Part shown: positions 54,398 through 63,770 of the stretch, in pieces
Layout of the letters: every line of letters begins with the position of its first letter
Numbering within the stretch: the first letter of the stretch is position 1
From: Schnuerera sp. xch1
GTDB lineage: Bacteria > Bacillota > Clostridia > Tissierellales > Tepidimicrobiaceae
DNA length: 64,000 nt
NCBI RefSeq assembly: GCF_019931165.1
Contig: NZ_JAIOUP010000001.1
Location: 1-64,000 of the forward strand
Direction: 5' to 3'
Notes under the pieces: model-generated
The model's input: the letters and a program-made list of their open reading frames with translations, nothing else
The model's database searches: none
Told to the model about the DNA's origin: nothing
Made by a program: the position numbers and the translations under genes

Positions 54398-55447
54398 ATG
54401 AGAAATGAAAATGTAAAGGTTATTTTATGGGGAATAGGAGCGATGGGTAAAGGAATGGCAGAAATGCTTCTTAATAAAAAAGGTGTAGAAATAGTAGGAG
54501 TTGTAGGAAGAGGAGCAAAACTAGGTAAAAGCATGTATGAGTTCTTAGATGTAGAAAGAGTAGATAGAAAAGACGTTATAATAGGATCTTATGATGAAAT
54601 AATTACAGAAAAAGCAGCAGATGTTGTCCTGATTGCAACTGATTCTTTCATAAAGGGAACATTCGATAAGATTAAATACTGTTTAGAAAAGAAAATAAAT
54701 GTGGTATCAACAGCTGAAGAGATGGCTTATCCTCAAGCACAAGAACCGGAACTTTCAAAAAAAATGGATGAAATTGCAAAAGAAAATGGAGTATCGGTTT
54801 TAGGAACTGGAATAAATCCAGGGTTGATTATGGACTTGTTAGTAATTACACTAACGGGAGCATGTATTGATGTAGATAGCATTGTTGCAAAAAGAGTAAA
54901 TAATCTTTCTCCATTTGGACCAGCAGTTATGCATGAGCAAGGAGTAGGAATAACAGTAGAAGAATTTAATAGAAGAGTGAAAGAAAATGATTTAGCAGGT
55001 CATGTTGGTTTTCCTGAATCTATTAATATGATAACAGACGCTTTAGGATGGAAACTAAGTGACGAAATAGAATTGAGTAGGGAACCAATAGTATCTAATG
55101 TATATAGAAAAGCGCCTTTTGCAGAAGTTAAAGCTGGGGATGTTGCGGGTTGTAGTATGAAAGGTTATGGAAAAGTAGATGGCGAATTAAAAATTGAAAT
55201 GATTCACCCACAACAAGTAGAACCACAATTAGAAGGAGGAAAAACAGGAGATTATATTACTATTAAAGGAACTCCAGATGTAAATATGTCAATAAATCCA
55301 GAAGTACCAGGTGGAATTGGAACAATAGCTATGTGTGTGAACATGATCCCTCATGTTATAAATGCTAGACCAGGATTAAAAACAATGATAGACCTGCCAG
55401 TACCAAGAGCAATAATGGGTGATATGAGAGAGTTAATTGAAGAATAA
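54398..55447 (+). CDS. ord: 2,4-Diaminopentanoate dehydrogenase
   Basis: A 349-aa NAD(P)-dependent enzyme that oxidatively deaminates 2,4-diaminopentanoate to 2-amino-4-ketopentanoate. The N-terminal Rossmann motif is LWGIGAMGKGMAEMLL (8-23), and the C-terminal domain has GIGTIAMCVNMIPHVINARPG. TGGAGGTG precedes the ATG. First gene of the ornithine operon. Confidence 0.94.
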   Translation: MRNENVKVILWGIGAMGKGMAEMLLNKKGVEIVGVVGRGAKLGKSMYEFLDVERVDRKDVIIGSYDEIITEKAADVVLIATDSFIKGTFDKIKYCLEKKINVVSTAEEMAYPQAQEPELSKKMDEIAKENGVSVLGTGINPGLIMDLLVITLTGACIDVDSIVAKRVNNLSPFGPAVMHEQGVGITVEEFNRRVKENDLAGHVGFPESINMITDALGWKLSDEIELSREPIVSNVYRKAPFAEVKAGDVAGCSMKGYGKVDGELKIEMIHPQQVEPQLEGGKTGDYITIKGTPDVNMSINPEVPGGIGTIAMCVNMIPHVINARPGLKTMIDLPVPRAIMGDMRELIEE

Positions 55448-55495
55448 TTAAATTGATATCAATAATAAAACTAACAAATAGAAAGGAAGATATAT

Positions 55496-55801
55496 ATGGA
55501 TGCAAAAAAAGGCAATTGGGTAAGAATACACAGCATCGTTTTAGAAGCTGGGAAAAGAGCTCCTAGTGTGCCTGAAGATACTCAAAAAGCACCACTAGAG
55601 TTATGGAATAAAGGATTTTTGTTAAATGAATCAGCTAATATTGGTGAGGAAGTAGAAATTGAAACTTATATTGGAAGAAAAGTAAAAGGTACTTTGATAG
55701 AGGTAAATCCATACTATGATCACGATTTTGGTAAATGTATTCCTGAATTATTATATATAGGAAGACAGATTAGAAGTTTAATTGAAGAGGATGGTGAGTA
55801 A
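55496..55801 (+). CDS. ortA: 2-Amino-4-ketopentanoate thiolase alpha subunit
   Basis: A 101-aa small subunit of the CoA-dependent thiolase that yields acetyl-CoA and D-alanine. Recognised from GNWVRIHSIVLEAGKRAP, the KPLELW-like segment (KAPLELWNKG) and its place before ortB. AAAGGAAG precedes the ATG. The stop is 1 bp before the ortB start. Confidence 0.92.
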   Translation: MDAKKGNWVRIHSIVLEAGKRAPSVPEDTQKAPLELWNKGFLLNESANIGEEVEIETYIGRKVKGTLIEVNPYYDHDFGKCIPELLYIGRQIRSLIEEDGE

Positions 55802-55802
55802 T

Positions 55803-57221
55803 ATGGGTAAAGATATGAGCTATGAAGCTGTAATGGGACGAAATTCTGAAATAATGAAAAAAGCTATTGGAATGGATTATAATGAGTTTGAAACAGATGG
55901 CATTGCTTTTGACTATGAAAGAATGATGAGAGAGACTGGATATAGTCTTCAAGAAATAGAAAAAATTCAAAATGAAACAGGCGTTGGACATACTCCAATA
56001 TATGAACTACGTAATTTAACTAAGCTTGCAAGAAAATTTGCGCCAGAAGGTAAAGGAGCAAGAATATTTGTAAAAGATGAAGCTGCAAATCCTTCAGGTA
56101 GTTTTAAAGCTAGGAGAGCAGCTACTTCTTGTTATCATGCAAAAAAATTAGGATATAAAGGAGTAATAGCTGCAACAAGTGGAAATTATGGTGCTGCTGT
56201 TGCATCACAGGCTGCTATGAGAGGTTTAAAATGTATAGTAGTACAAGAGTGCTATGATTCTCAAGGCAAAGGACAACCAGAAATAATTGAGAAAGCAAGA
56301 AAATGTGAAGCTTATGGATCAGAAGTTGTTCAACTTACTGTCGGACCAGAGTTGTTTTATACTTTTTTAGTTTTATTAGAGGACACTGGATATTTTAATG
56401 CTTCTTTATATACTCCGTTTGCAATTGCAGGAATAGAAACATTAGGTTATGAACTTTCAATGCAATTTAGAGAAATGGAAGATAGAGATCCAGATGTAGT
56501 TGTAGTTACTAATGCAGGTGGTGGGAATCTAACAGGAACTGCTAGAGGACTTATTAAAGCTGGTGCTACAGAGACTGAAGTTATTGGTGCCAGCGTAGAT
56601 CTTTCGGGATTGCATATGGCTAGTGACACTCAATTCAATAGAAAGTCATTCACAACGGGACATACTGGATTTGGAATTCCTTTTGCAACTTGGCCAGATA
56701 GATCAGATGTACCTAGATCAGCAGGTAGACCATTAAGATATATGGATAGATACGTTACCGTTAATCAGGGCTCCGTATTCTATATGACAGAAGCATTGGC
56801 ACAATTAGAAGGCCTTGAAAGAGGACCTGCAGGTAGTACATCTTTAGCGGCAGCATTTAAAATTGCTCAAGAATTAGACCAAGATCAAATAGTAGTTGTA
56901 CAGGAGACAGAATACACTGGTGCAGGAAAACATATAATGCCACAATTGACTTTTGCTAAGGAAAACGGTATTAAAATTTTGATAGGAGATCCGAAAAAAG
57001 AGGTTCCAGGAGAAAATATTATATTACCAAAAGACCCAAGCTATATATCGATACAGGATATAGACTTAAATAAGACAAAAAAATCATATATAAGAAATTG
57101 TATTAAGAATAATAGAGTAGATAAAATATCTGAAGAAGATTTGAAATTCTTAGTAGAAGATACTAAATCAAATAGGAAGTTTGTTAAAGAAGTATTAAAT
57201 GAATTAAAAATAGATTATTAG
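55803..57221 (+). CDS. ortB: 2-Amino-4-ketopentanoate thiolase beta subunit (PLP)
   Basis: A 472-aa fold-type II PLP enzyme related to threonine synthase. The PLP lysine is K102 in NPSGSFKARRA; ATSGNYGAAVASQAA and NAGGGNLTGTARG are the substrate and phosphate-binding loops. An upstream start (55782) overlaps ortA; the ATG at 55803 after GGATGGTGAG is preferred. Works with OrtA. Confidence 0.95.
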   Translation: MGKDMSYEAVMGRNSEIMKKAIGMDYNEFETDGIAFDYERMMRETGYSLQEIEKIQNETGVGHTPIYELRNLTKLARKFAPEGKGARIFVKDEAANPSGSFKARRAATSCYHAKKLGYKGVIAATSGNYGAAVASQAAMRGLKCIVVQECYDSQGKGQPEIIEKARKCEAYGSEVVQLTVGPELFYTFLVLLEDTGYFNASLYTPFAIAGIETLGYELSMQFREMEDRDPDVVVVTNAGGGNLTGTARGLIKAGATETEVIGASVDLSGLHMASDTQFNRKSFTTGHTGFGIPFATWPDRSDVPRSAGRPLRYMDRYVTVNQGSVFYMTEALAQLEGLERGPAGSTSLAAAFKIAQELDQDQIVVVQETEYTGAGKHIMPQLTFAKENGIKILIGDPKKEVPGENIILPKDPSYISIQDIDLNKTKKSYIRNCIKNNRVDKISEEDLKFLVEDTKSNRKFVKEVLNELKIDY

Positions 57222-57232
57222 GAGGAAGGAAG

Positions 57233-57598
57233 ATGAAGAGAAAAGATGATTTCAATGAAAGAAGAAAGCATCTGGCCAATCTAAGTGAAGAGGAATTAGA
57301 GCGAAGATTCTGGGAATTGGCTGAAAAAATTGTTGATCCTTTAGTTGAATTAGCAGAAAAAAACACTTCTCCTTCTATAGAAAGATCGGTCTTGCTTAGA
57401 ATGGGATTTTCAAGTTTAGAAGCAGCAGCAATTGTCAATGGAGCCATAGATAGAGGATTACTTGGAAAAGGAGCGGGTCATATAGTATATAGATTAGCTA
57501 AAGATAAAAATATGGATATAAGAGAAACAGGATTAAAGTTAGTAGATGGAGAATTGTGGGATGAAGTGTTATCCATATTTCAAGGAGGTGAGAGATAA
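57233..57598 (+). CDS. oraS: D-ornithine 4,5-aminomutase S subunit
   Basis: A 121-aa small subunit of the B12/PLP mutase that turns D-ornithine into 2,4-diaminopentanoate. Identified from MKRKDDFNERRKHLANLSEE, SVLLRMGFSSLEA and its position. GGAGGAAGG precedes the ATG. Its stop codon TAA shares the A with the ATG of oraE. Confidence 0.95.
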   Translation: MKRKDDFNERRKHLANLSEEELERRFWELAEKIVDPLVELAEKNTSPSIERSVLLRMGFSSLEAAAIVNGAIDRGLLGKGAGHIVYRLAKDKNMDIRETGLKLVDGELWDEVLSIFQGGER

Positions 57599-59814
57599 TG
57601 GATTTAAAACCAAATGAAAAACTAGATATTGAAAATATATTGAAGGATTTGGATAAATATAGACCCAGAAGAAGAGGTTGGACTTGGAGAAAAGGTACAA
57701 ACGAGAACAGACAGATTGGACAATTTGAATATTACGATACCTCAGAGTCATTAGAAAATAGCCAACCTTTACCAGCAGCAAAATATTTTGGTAGCATTGA
57801 TCCTCAGTCAAAGTCAGTTATAACTACAGAAATTGCATCAGGTAGATTTGAAGATGATATTAGACGTATGAGAATGGCCGCTTGGCATGGTGCAGATCAT
57901 TTAATGGTAATTAGAACCGCTGGCCAAAGCCATTATGATGGATTAATAGAAGGTACTCCTCAAGGTATAGGTGGAATACCTATTACTAGAAAACAGGTAA
58001 GAGCACAAAGGAAAGCGTTAGATATAATTGAAGATGAAGTAGGAAGGCCAATTAATTATCACTCTTATGTATCAGGGGTAGCTGGACCGGAAATAGCAGT
58101 TATGTTTGCAGAAGAGGGTGTGAATGGTGCTCACCAAGATCCTCAATATAATGTATTATATAGAAATATAAATATGGTAAGATCTTTTGTAGACGCAGCT
58201 TGTGCTAAAAGAGTGATGAGCTGGGCAAATATTGCTCAGATAGATGGAGCACATAATGCTAATGCTACTGCCAGGGAAGCATGGAAAGTAATGCCTGAAT
58301 TGATGGTACAACATGCTCTTAATGCTATATTTTCTGTAAAAGTTGGCATGAAAAAAGAAAATATATGTCTTTCTACAGTGCCACCGACCGCACCACCAGC
58401 ACCAAGTATGAGACTGGATTTGCCTTATGCTGTTGCGCTAAGAGAGCTATTTACTGAATATAAGATGAGAGCTCAGATGAATACTAAATACATGGAATCA
58501 TCAACAAGGGAAGCTACTGTTACTCATGTATTAAATTTACTTATTTCCCAATTAACACGCGCAGAGATCCAATCTACTATTACACCTGATGAAGGAAGAA
58601 ATGTACCATGGCATATTTATAATGTTGAAGCTGTAGATACAGCGAAACAAGCTTTTGCAGGTATGGATGGATTGAATGAAATGGTAGAAATCAAGAGAAA
58701 TGAAGGAGAATTAGCTGATAAGGTTAGAGAATTAAAGGAGAGAGCTGTTCTTTTCATGGAAGAGATACTAGAAGTTGGTGGATATTTTAATGCAGTAGAG
58801 CAAGGATTTTTTGTTGATTCTGGATACTATCCAGAGAGAAATGGTGATGGAATAGTAAGGAAAATAGAAGGTGGTGTAGGAGAAGGAACAGTTTATGAGA
58901 GAGAAGAAAGTTATATGGCTCCAGTAACTGCTCATTTTGGATACAATAATGTGGCTCAATATGATAAATCTGCTGTGCATAATCCTTCTAAATTGATTGG
59001 TGGTTCTACATTTGAAGATCCAGATAGAATTATATATATTGATGAATTAGACGAAAACGATAATGTTTATTTAAGATTAGAAGAAACAAAAGAATTAAGA
59101 AATACATCAAAGATCAAGCCAGAGATGGAATGGCTAGGAGATGGCATTATATTAACAACTTTTTTCTTGCCTGTTGAGGAGAGAACTGCTGAATTTGCTG
59201 CATTAGAAATTGGCAAGAAGTTAGGATTAGAGGATTGTGAAGTAATTCATAAAGAGATAATGCAAGAAGCTGAAGGAACTAGGATAGAATTAAAGGGTAG
59301 AGTAAACTTCGCAATAGACATTGATGAACTAACTATCCCACCAAAACCTGAAATATTGACTGAAGATGAAATTAGAGCTGATATTGATAAAAATCCAATG
59401 AAAATTGTAGCAGGTACAGTTGGAGAAGATGAACATTCAGTTGGATTAAGAGAAATTATTGACATAAAGCATGGAGGTATTGAGAAATATGGAATAGAGC
59501 CTAATTATCTAGGAACATCAGTTCCGCTAGAGAAGTTGGTAGATGCTGCTATTGAAATCAATGCAGATGCTATTCTTGCTTCAACTATAATCAGTCACGA
59601 TGATATTCATTATAAAAACATGAAAAAATTAAATGATCTATGCATTGAGAAAGGGATTAGAGATAACATAATTCTTATAGCTGGTGGAACTCAAGTTTCT
59701 AATGAATTAGCAGTTAAAAATGGTATGGATGTAGGATTTGGAAGAGGCTCTAATGGTGATCAAGTAGCCACATTCTTAGTAAAGAGAAGAAGAGAGATAA
59801 AAAATGAAAATTAA
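57598..59814 (+). CDS. oraE: D-ornithine 4,5-aminomutase E subunit (adenosylcobalamin, PLP)
   Basis: A 738-aa catalytic subunit. A TIM-barrel domain is followed by a Rossmann-like B12 domain near the C-terminus. The base-off motif D611-E-H613-S-V-G616 supplies the cobalt ligand. K624, eleven residues after the His, matches the lysine that holds PLP in the related enzyme. TSVPLEKLVDAAIEINADAI and GGTQVSNELAVKNG follow. Overlaps oraS by one base and the next gene by 11 bp. Confidence 0.97.
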   Translation: MDLKPNEKLDIENILKDLDKYRPRRRGWTWRKGTNENRQIGQFEYYDTSESLENSQPLPAAKYFGSIDPQSKSVITTEIASGRFEDDIRRMRMAAWHGADHLMVIRTAGQSHYDGLIEGTPQGIGGIPITRKQVRAQRKALDIIEDEVGRPINYHSYVSGVAGPEIAVMFAEEGVNGAHQDPQYNVLYRNINMVRSFVDAACAKRVMSWANIAQIDGAHNANATAREAWKVMPELMVQHALNAIFSVKVGMKKENICLSTVPPTAPPAPSMRLDLPYAVALRELFTEYKMRAQMNTKYMESSTREATVTHVLNLLISQLTRAEIQSTITPDEGRNVPWHIYNVEAVDTAKQAFAGMDGLNEMVEIKRNEGELADKVRELKERAVLFMEEILEVGGYFNAVEQGFFVDSGYYPERNGDGIVRKIEGGVGEGTVYEREESYMAPVTAHFGYNNVAQYDKSAVHNPSKLIGGSTFEDPDRIIYIDELDENDNVYLRLEETKELRNTSKIKPEMEWLGDGIILTTFFLPVEERTAEFAALEIGKKLGLEDCEVIHKEIMQEAEGTRIELKGRVNFAIDIDELTIPPKPEILTEDEIRADIDKNPMKIVAGTVGEDEHSVGLREIIDIKHGGIEKYGIEPNYLGTSVPLEKLVDAAIEINADAILASTIISHDDIHYKNMKKLNDLCIEKGIRDNIILIAGGTQVSNELAVKNGMDVGFGRGSNGDQVATFLVKRRREIKNEN

Positions 59815-61159
59815 TATATTAGTTGCTGAAATTGGTAGTACAACTACTGTAGTAAATGCCTTTGATTTAAATCCCTGTACAAGGTTTTTAGGACAAGGGC
59901 AAGCTCCTACTTCTGTATATCAAGGGGATGTAAATATTGGTCTTAAAGATGCTATTGATGATCTTACTAATAATTTAAATACAGATGAAATTGAGTATGA
60001 TGAGCTTATAGCTACTAGCAGTGCTGCAGGTGGCCTAAGAATGACTGTGCATGGACTTGTATATGATATGACTGTCAAAGCTGCTAAAGAAGCAGCATTG
60101 GGAGCAGGTGCTAATATAAAAAATATAACATCAGGTAAATTAAGAGATTCTGATGTAAAAAGGATTAAAGAAATTAACCCTAATATTATACTTATCGCTG
60201 GTGGAGTGGATTATGGAGAGAGAGATACTGCTTTATATAATGCGGAATTAATTGCCCAGTTAGATTTAAGTATACCAGTTATATATGCTGGAAACGTGGA
60301 AAATCACAATGAAGTTAAAGAATTGTTCAAAGATAAAAAGTCAGAACTATATATAGTTGAAAATGTATATCCTAAAATAGATGAGTTAAATATTGAACCA
60401 ACTAGGAAAATAATACAACATGTATTTGAGAAACATATAATTCATGCTCCAGGTATGAAAAAAGTTCGACATATGGTAACTGGTCCTATAATGCCAACTC
60501 CAGGCGCTGTTATGGAAGCAACAAAGCTGTTATATGAGGATATGGGCGATTTAGTTACATTAGACGTTGGGGGAGCAACTACAGATGTTCATTCTGTAAC
60601 TGAGGGTAGTGAAGAAATATCTAGAATTTTAATAAATCCTGAACCTTTAGCCAAGAGAACGGTAGAAGGTGATTTAGGCGTATATGTAAATATGAAAAAT
60701 ATTGTTAATTTAATAGGACAAGATGAGCTAGCAAAAAAATTAGATATTTCTTTAGAAGAATTAGATGATATAATGAAGAATCATAAACCAATACCCAAAA
60801 CACAACTAGATATTGCATTTACGGAAAAGTTGACAGTCCATGCAGTTATTGCTGCAGTGAAAAGACATGCAGGACATTTAAGACATCTGTATGGACCAGG
60901 GGGTAAAAAAACTTTAGCAGAAGGTAAAGATTTGACTAAAGCTAAATATATAGTTGGAACTGGAGGAGCACTAACTAGATTACCAAATAGAATAGATATT
61001 ATGAAAGAAATTGTCTTAAGTGGTAAAGAGAATGAACTAATTCCGAGTAAAGAAGCTAAAATTCTTGTAGATAATGACTATATAATGGCTTCTCTTGGAG
61101 TGATGTCAAAACAGTATCCAGATGAAGCTTTAAGATTATTGAAGAATAGTCTTGAATAA
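59804..61159 (+). CDS. GlmL/MutL-family ASKHA protein, probable aminomutase reactivase
   Basis: A 451-aa protein with an actin-like ATPase fold: phosphate loop 1 AEIGSTTTVVNAFD (8-21), phosphate loop 2 TLDVGGATTDVHS (about 251-263), and the adenosine motif GTGGALTRLP. It is related to MutL/GlmL, found beside the B12-dependent glutamate mutase. Coupled to oraE (11-bp overlap), it is inferred to exchange damaged cobalamin in OraE. No direct evidence in sequence for the activity. Confidence 0.87.
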   Translation: MKINILVAEIGSTTTVVNAFDLNPCTRFLGQGQAPTSVYQGDVNIGLKDAIDDLTNNLNTDEIEYDELIATSSAAGGLRMTVHGLVYDMTVKAAKEAALGAGANIKNITSGKLRDSDVKRIKEINPNIILIAGGVDYGERDTALYNAELIAQLDLSIPVIYAGNVENHNEVKELFKDKKSELYIVENVYPKIDELNIEPTRKIIQHVFEKHIIHAPGMKKVRHMVTGPIMPTPGAVMEATKLLYEDMGDLVTLDVGGATTDVHSVTEGSEEISRILINPEPLAKRTVEGDLGVYVNMKNIVNLIGQDELAKKLDISLEELDDIMKNHKPIPKTQLDIAFTEKLTVHAVIAAVKRHAGHLRHLYGPGGKKTLAEGKDLTKAKYIVGTGGALTRLPNRIDIMKEIVLSGKENELIPSKEAKILVDNDYIMASLGVMSKQYPDEALRLLKNSLE

Positions 61160-61178
61160 CAATTAAAATAAGAATAAA

Positions 61179-61204
61179 TATGGACGTCTGTTGGACGTCC
61201 ATAA
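61179..61204 (+). terminator. Hairpin between the reactivase and orr genes
   Basis: TATGGACGTC and GACGTCCATA form a 10-bp stem with a TGTTG loop. There is no strong T run after it (ACAATATTATT), so it may stabilise the transcript or reduce expression of orr rather than end transcription. Confidence 0.5.
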
Positions 61205-61243
61205 CAATATTATTAAGTATATGTCAAAGAAAGAAGGTTAGCC

Positions 61244-62308
61244 ATGAAATATCCTAAAGTTAGAGTTGACTTAAAGAAATTAGAACATAATGTGAAAGAA
61301 CTAGTTGACTTATGCGGGAAAAATGGAATAAAAGTTGCAGGAGTTACAAAAGTTTTTTGTGGAAACCCTGAGATTGCGAAAGCTTATATAAGAGGGGGAA
61401 TAAGTTACCTAGCCGATTCAAGAATAGAGAACTTGATTAAATTAAAAGATTTTAAATTACCGAAAATATTATTGAGATTACCTATGATAAGTGAAGTAGA
61501 AAATGTAGTAAAATATGCAGATATATCACTTAATTCTGAATTAGATACTATGATTGCATTGGCTAAAGAAGCTAATAAAAGAGGTAAACTTCATAAGGTT
61601 ATATTGATGATTGACTTAGGTGATTTAAGAGAAGGATATTTTAATGAAAAAGATATTTATAAAGCAGTAGAAGAGATTTTGGAATTAAAAACAATAGAAC
61701 TAATTGGGATAGGAACCAATTTAACATGTTATGGTGGAGTAATTCCAAGTGAAGATAACCTAGGGAGACTAGTTAATATAACTAGGACCATAGAAGAAAG
61801 ATATAATATAGATTTACAGATTATATCTGGAGGAAATTCTAGCAGCCTACATCTCTTGTTAAATGATAAAAAAATAGAAGATATTAATATGTTAAGATTA
61901 GGAGAATCTTTAGTACTAGGTTTTGAAACAGCTTATGGTAATAGAATACAAAATACTTATGATGATGCTTTTCAATTATCAGTCGAGGTAATTGAGATAA
62001 AAGAGAAGCCTTCTCTACCAGTAGGTGAAATTGGGAAAGATGCTTTTGGAAAAGTACCTAATTTTATTGACAAAGGTATTAGAAAGAGAATAATTTGTGC
62101 TATAGGAAAACAAGATATTGAACTTGATGGTATAATTCCAGTAGATGAGGGTATTACAATATTAGGTGGTAGCAGTGACCATATAATACTAGATGGCACT
62201 GATAGTAAAATTAACTACAAAATTGGTGATAAGTTGAAATTTAAACTAACCTATTCAGGAATTCTAAGAGTTATGACATCTGAATATGTTAAAAAAGATA
62301 TTACGTAG
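61244..62308 (+). CDS. orr: Ornithine racemase (alanine racemase fold)
   Basis: A 354-aa fold-type III PLP enzyme that converts L- to D-ornithine, the substrate of OraSE. The PLP lysine is K36 in VAGVTKVFCGNPEI. SGGNSSSLHLL and MLRLGESLVLG are phosphate-binding and active-site loops. AAGAAGG precedes the ATG. The position fits the Acetoanaerobium (Clostridium) sticklandii order. Confidence 0.93.
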   Translation: MKYPKVRVDLKKLEHNVKELVDLCGKNGIKVAGVTKVFCGNPEIAKAYIRGGISYLADSRIENLIKLKDFKLPKILLRLPMISEVENVVKYADISLNSELDTMIALAKEANKRGKLHKVILMIDLGDLREGYFNEKDIYKAVEEILELKTIELIGIGTNLTCYGGVIPSEDNLGRLVNITRTIEERYNIDLQIISGGNSSSLHLLLNDKKIEDINMLRLGESLVLGFETAYGNRIQNTYDDAFQLSVEVIEIKEKPSLPVGEIGKDAFGKVPNFIDKGIRKRIICAIGKQDIELDGIIPVDEGITILGGSSDHIILDGTDSKINYKIGDKLKFKLTYSGILRVMTSEYVKKDIT

Positions 62309-62336
62309 AGGAGACTTTTGGTCTCCTATTTTACTA
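62307..62336 (+). terminator. Rho-independent terminator of the ornithine operon
   Basis: AGGAGAC / GTCTCCT stem with TTTTG loop and ATTTTAC tail, overlapping the orr stop. Confidence 0.75.
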
Positions 62337-62342
62337 TGCTAA

Positions 62343-62371
62343 TTGACTACATATATTATTTATTATATTAT
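62343..62371 (+). promoter_or_regulatory. SigA-type promoter of rarA
   Basis: TTGACT (62343-62348), 17-bp spacer, TATTAT (62366-62371). A TATAAT at 62369-62374 would be an alternative -10 at 20 bp. Confidence 0.55.
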
Positions 62372-62411
62372 AATGTATAATGGCAATTCAATTAACGAAT
62401 AGGTGAAAATA

Positions 62412-63737
62412 ATGGATTTATTTACTTTAAACATGGAAAATCAATTAAAAGAAGAAGCTCCTTTGGCAGATAGGATGAGACCAAGAACAATAAGTGAATT
62501 TGTTGGGCAGTCTCATATATTAGCTGATGGAAAATTCTTAAATAGAGCTATAAAAGCAGATAGAATTAATTCTATGATATTATACGGGCCACCAGGAACT
62601 GGAAAGACAACTTTAGCTATGATAATAGCTAACTCGACTAATAGAAATTTTGAAAAGCTATCAGCAGTAACTTCAGGAGTAAAGGATATAAGAGAAGTAA
62701 TCAATAAGGCTGAAGAAAATTTAAAACTTTATAATAAAAGAACTATTCTTTTTATAGACGAAATTCATAGATTTAACAAGTCCCAACAGGATGCATTGCT
62801 TCCTTTTGTGGAAAGAGGGATTATTATATTAATTGGAGCGACCACAGAAAATCCATACTTTGAAGTAAATAAAGCTTTATTATCCAGAATGATGGTAATA
62901 CCTTTATATTCTCTTTCAAGAGATGGTATATTAAAATTGATTAAAAAGGCTTTAGAAGATAAAAGTAGAGGTTTAGGAAAATATAAAGTCAATATAAGTA
63001 AGGAAGCTATTGATTATTTGATAACAATATCCAATGGAGACGGAAGAGTGGCGTTAAACTCATTAGAGATAGCTGTGTTATCGACGCCTAAGGACGATGA
63101 AAGTATAATTAACATAGATTTGGACACAATAAAAGAATCCATACTGGTGAAAGCTGCAAAATATGATAAAGGTGGAGATGAACATTACGATACTATTTCC
63201 GCTTTTATAAAAAGTATGAGAGGTTCAGACCCAAATGCTACACTATATTGGTTAGCGAAGATGATAAATGCAGGTGAAGATCCTAAGTTTATTGCTAGAA
63301 GAATAATAATTTGTGCTTCAGAGGATGTGGGTAATGCTGATCCTCAGGCTTTAAATATTGCTGTATCAGCTTTCAATGCTGTCAATGTAATAGGTATGCC
63401 CGAAGGTAGAATAATATTAGCACAAGCAGCTACTTATATTGCCTGTGCACCAAAGAGTAATGCAGCTTATGTTGGCATAAATAAGGCCTTGGATGATATT
63501 AAAAATAAAGCTATTGGCAAAGTACCTACTCATTTAAAAGATGCTTCATATAAAGGAGCGGCAAATTTAGGATATGGAAAAGGATATAGGTATCCTCATG
63601 ATTATGAAAATGCATATATAAAACAACTATATTTACCTTACGAATTTAAAGATGTTAAGTATTATGAACCAACAGAAAATGGATATGAAAAAAGAATAAA
63701 AGAACATCTATATAAATTATTTGACAAAAGGGATTGA
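62412..63737 (+). CDS. rarA: Replication-associated recombination protein RarA
   Basis: A 441-aa AAA+ ATPase (MgsA/WRNIP1 family) acting at stalled replication forks. Walker [10 protein letters not shown], Walker [11 protein letters not shown] and sensor [18 protein letters not shown] are present. The C-terminal oligomerisation domain is complete ([17 protein letters not shown], then [14 protein letters not shown]). AGGTGAAAATA places the start at the ATG at 62412, not the in-frame GTG at 62403. Confidence 0.96.
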   Translation: MDLFTLNMENQLKEEAPLADRMRPRTISEFVGQSHILADGKFLNRAIKADRINSMILYGPPGTGKTTLAMIIANSTNRNFEKLSAVTSGVKDIREVINKAEENLKLYNKRTILFIDEIHRFNKSQQDALLPFVERGIIILIGATTENPYFEVNKALLSRMMVIPLYSLSRDGILKLIKKALEDKSRGLGKYKVNISKEAIDYLITISNGDGRVALNSLEIAVLSTPKDDESIINIDLDTIKESILVKAAKYDKGGDEHYDTISAFIKSMRGSDPNATLYWLAKMINAGEDPKFIARRIIICASEDVGNADPQALNIAVSAFNAVNVIGMPEGRIILAQAATYIACAPKSNAAYVGINKALDDIKNKAIGKVPTHLKDASYKGAANLGYGKGYRYPHDYENAYIKQLYLPYEFKDVKYYEPTENGYEKRIKEHLYKLFDKRD

Positions 63738-63770
63738 ACTAATTATAATATTATAAAGCTCATATGAACA

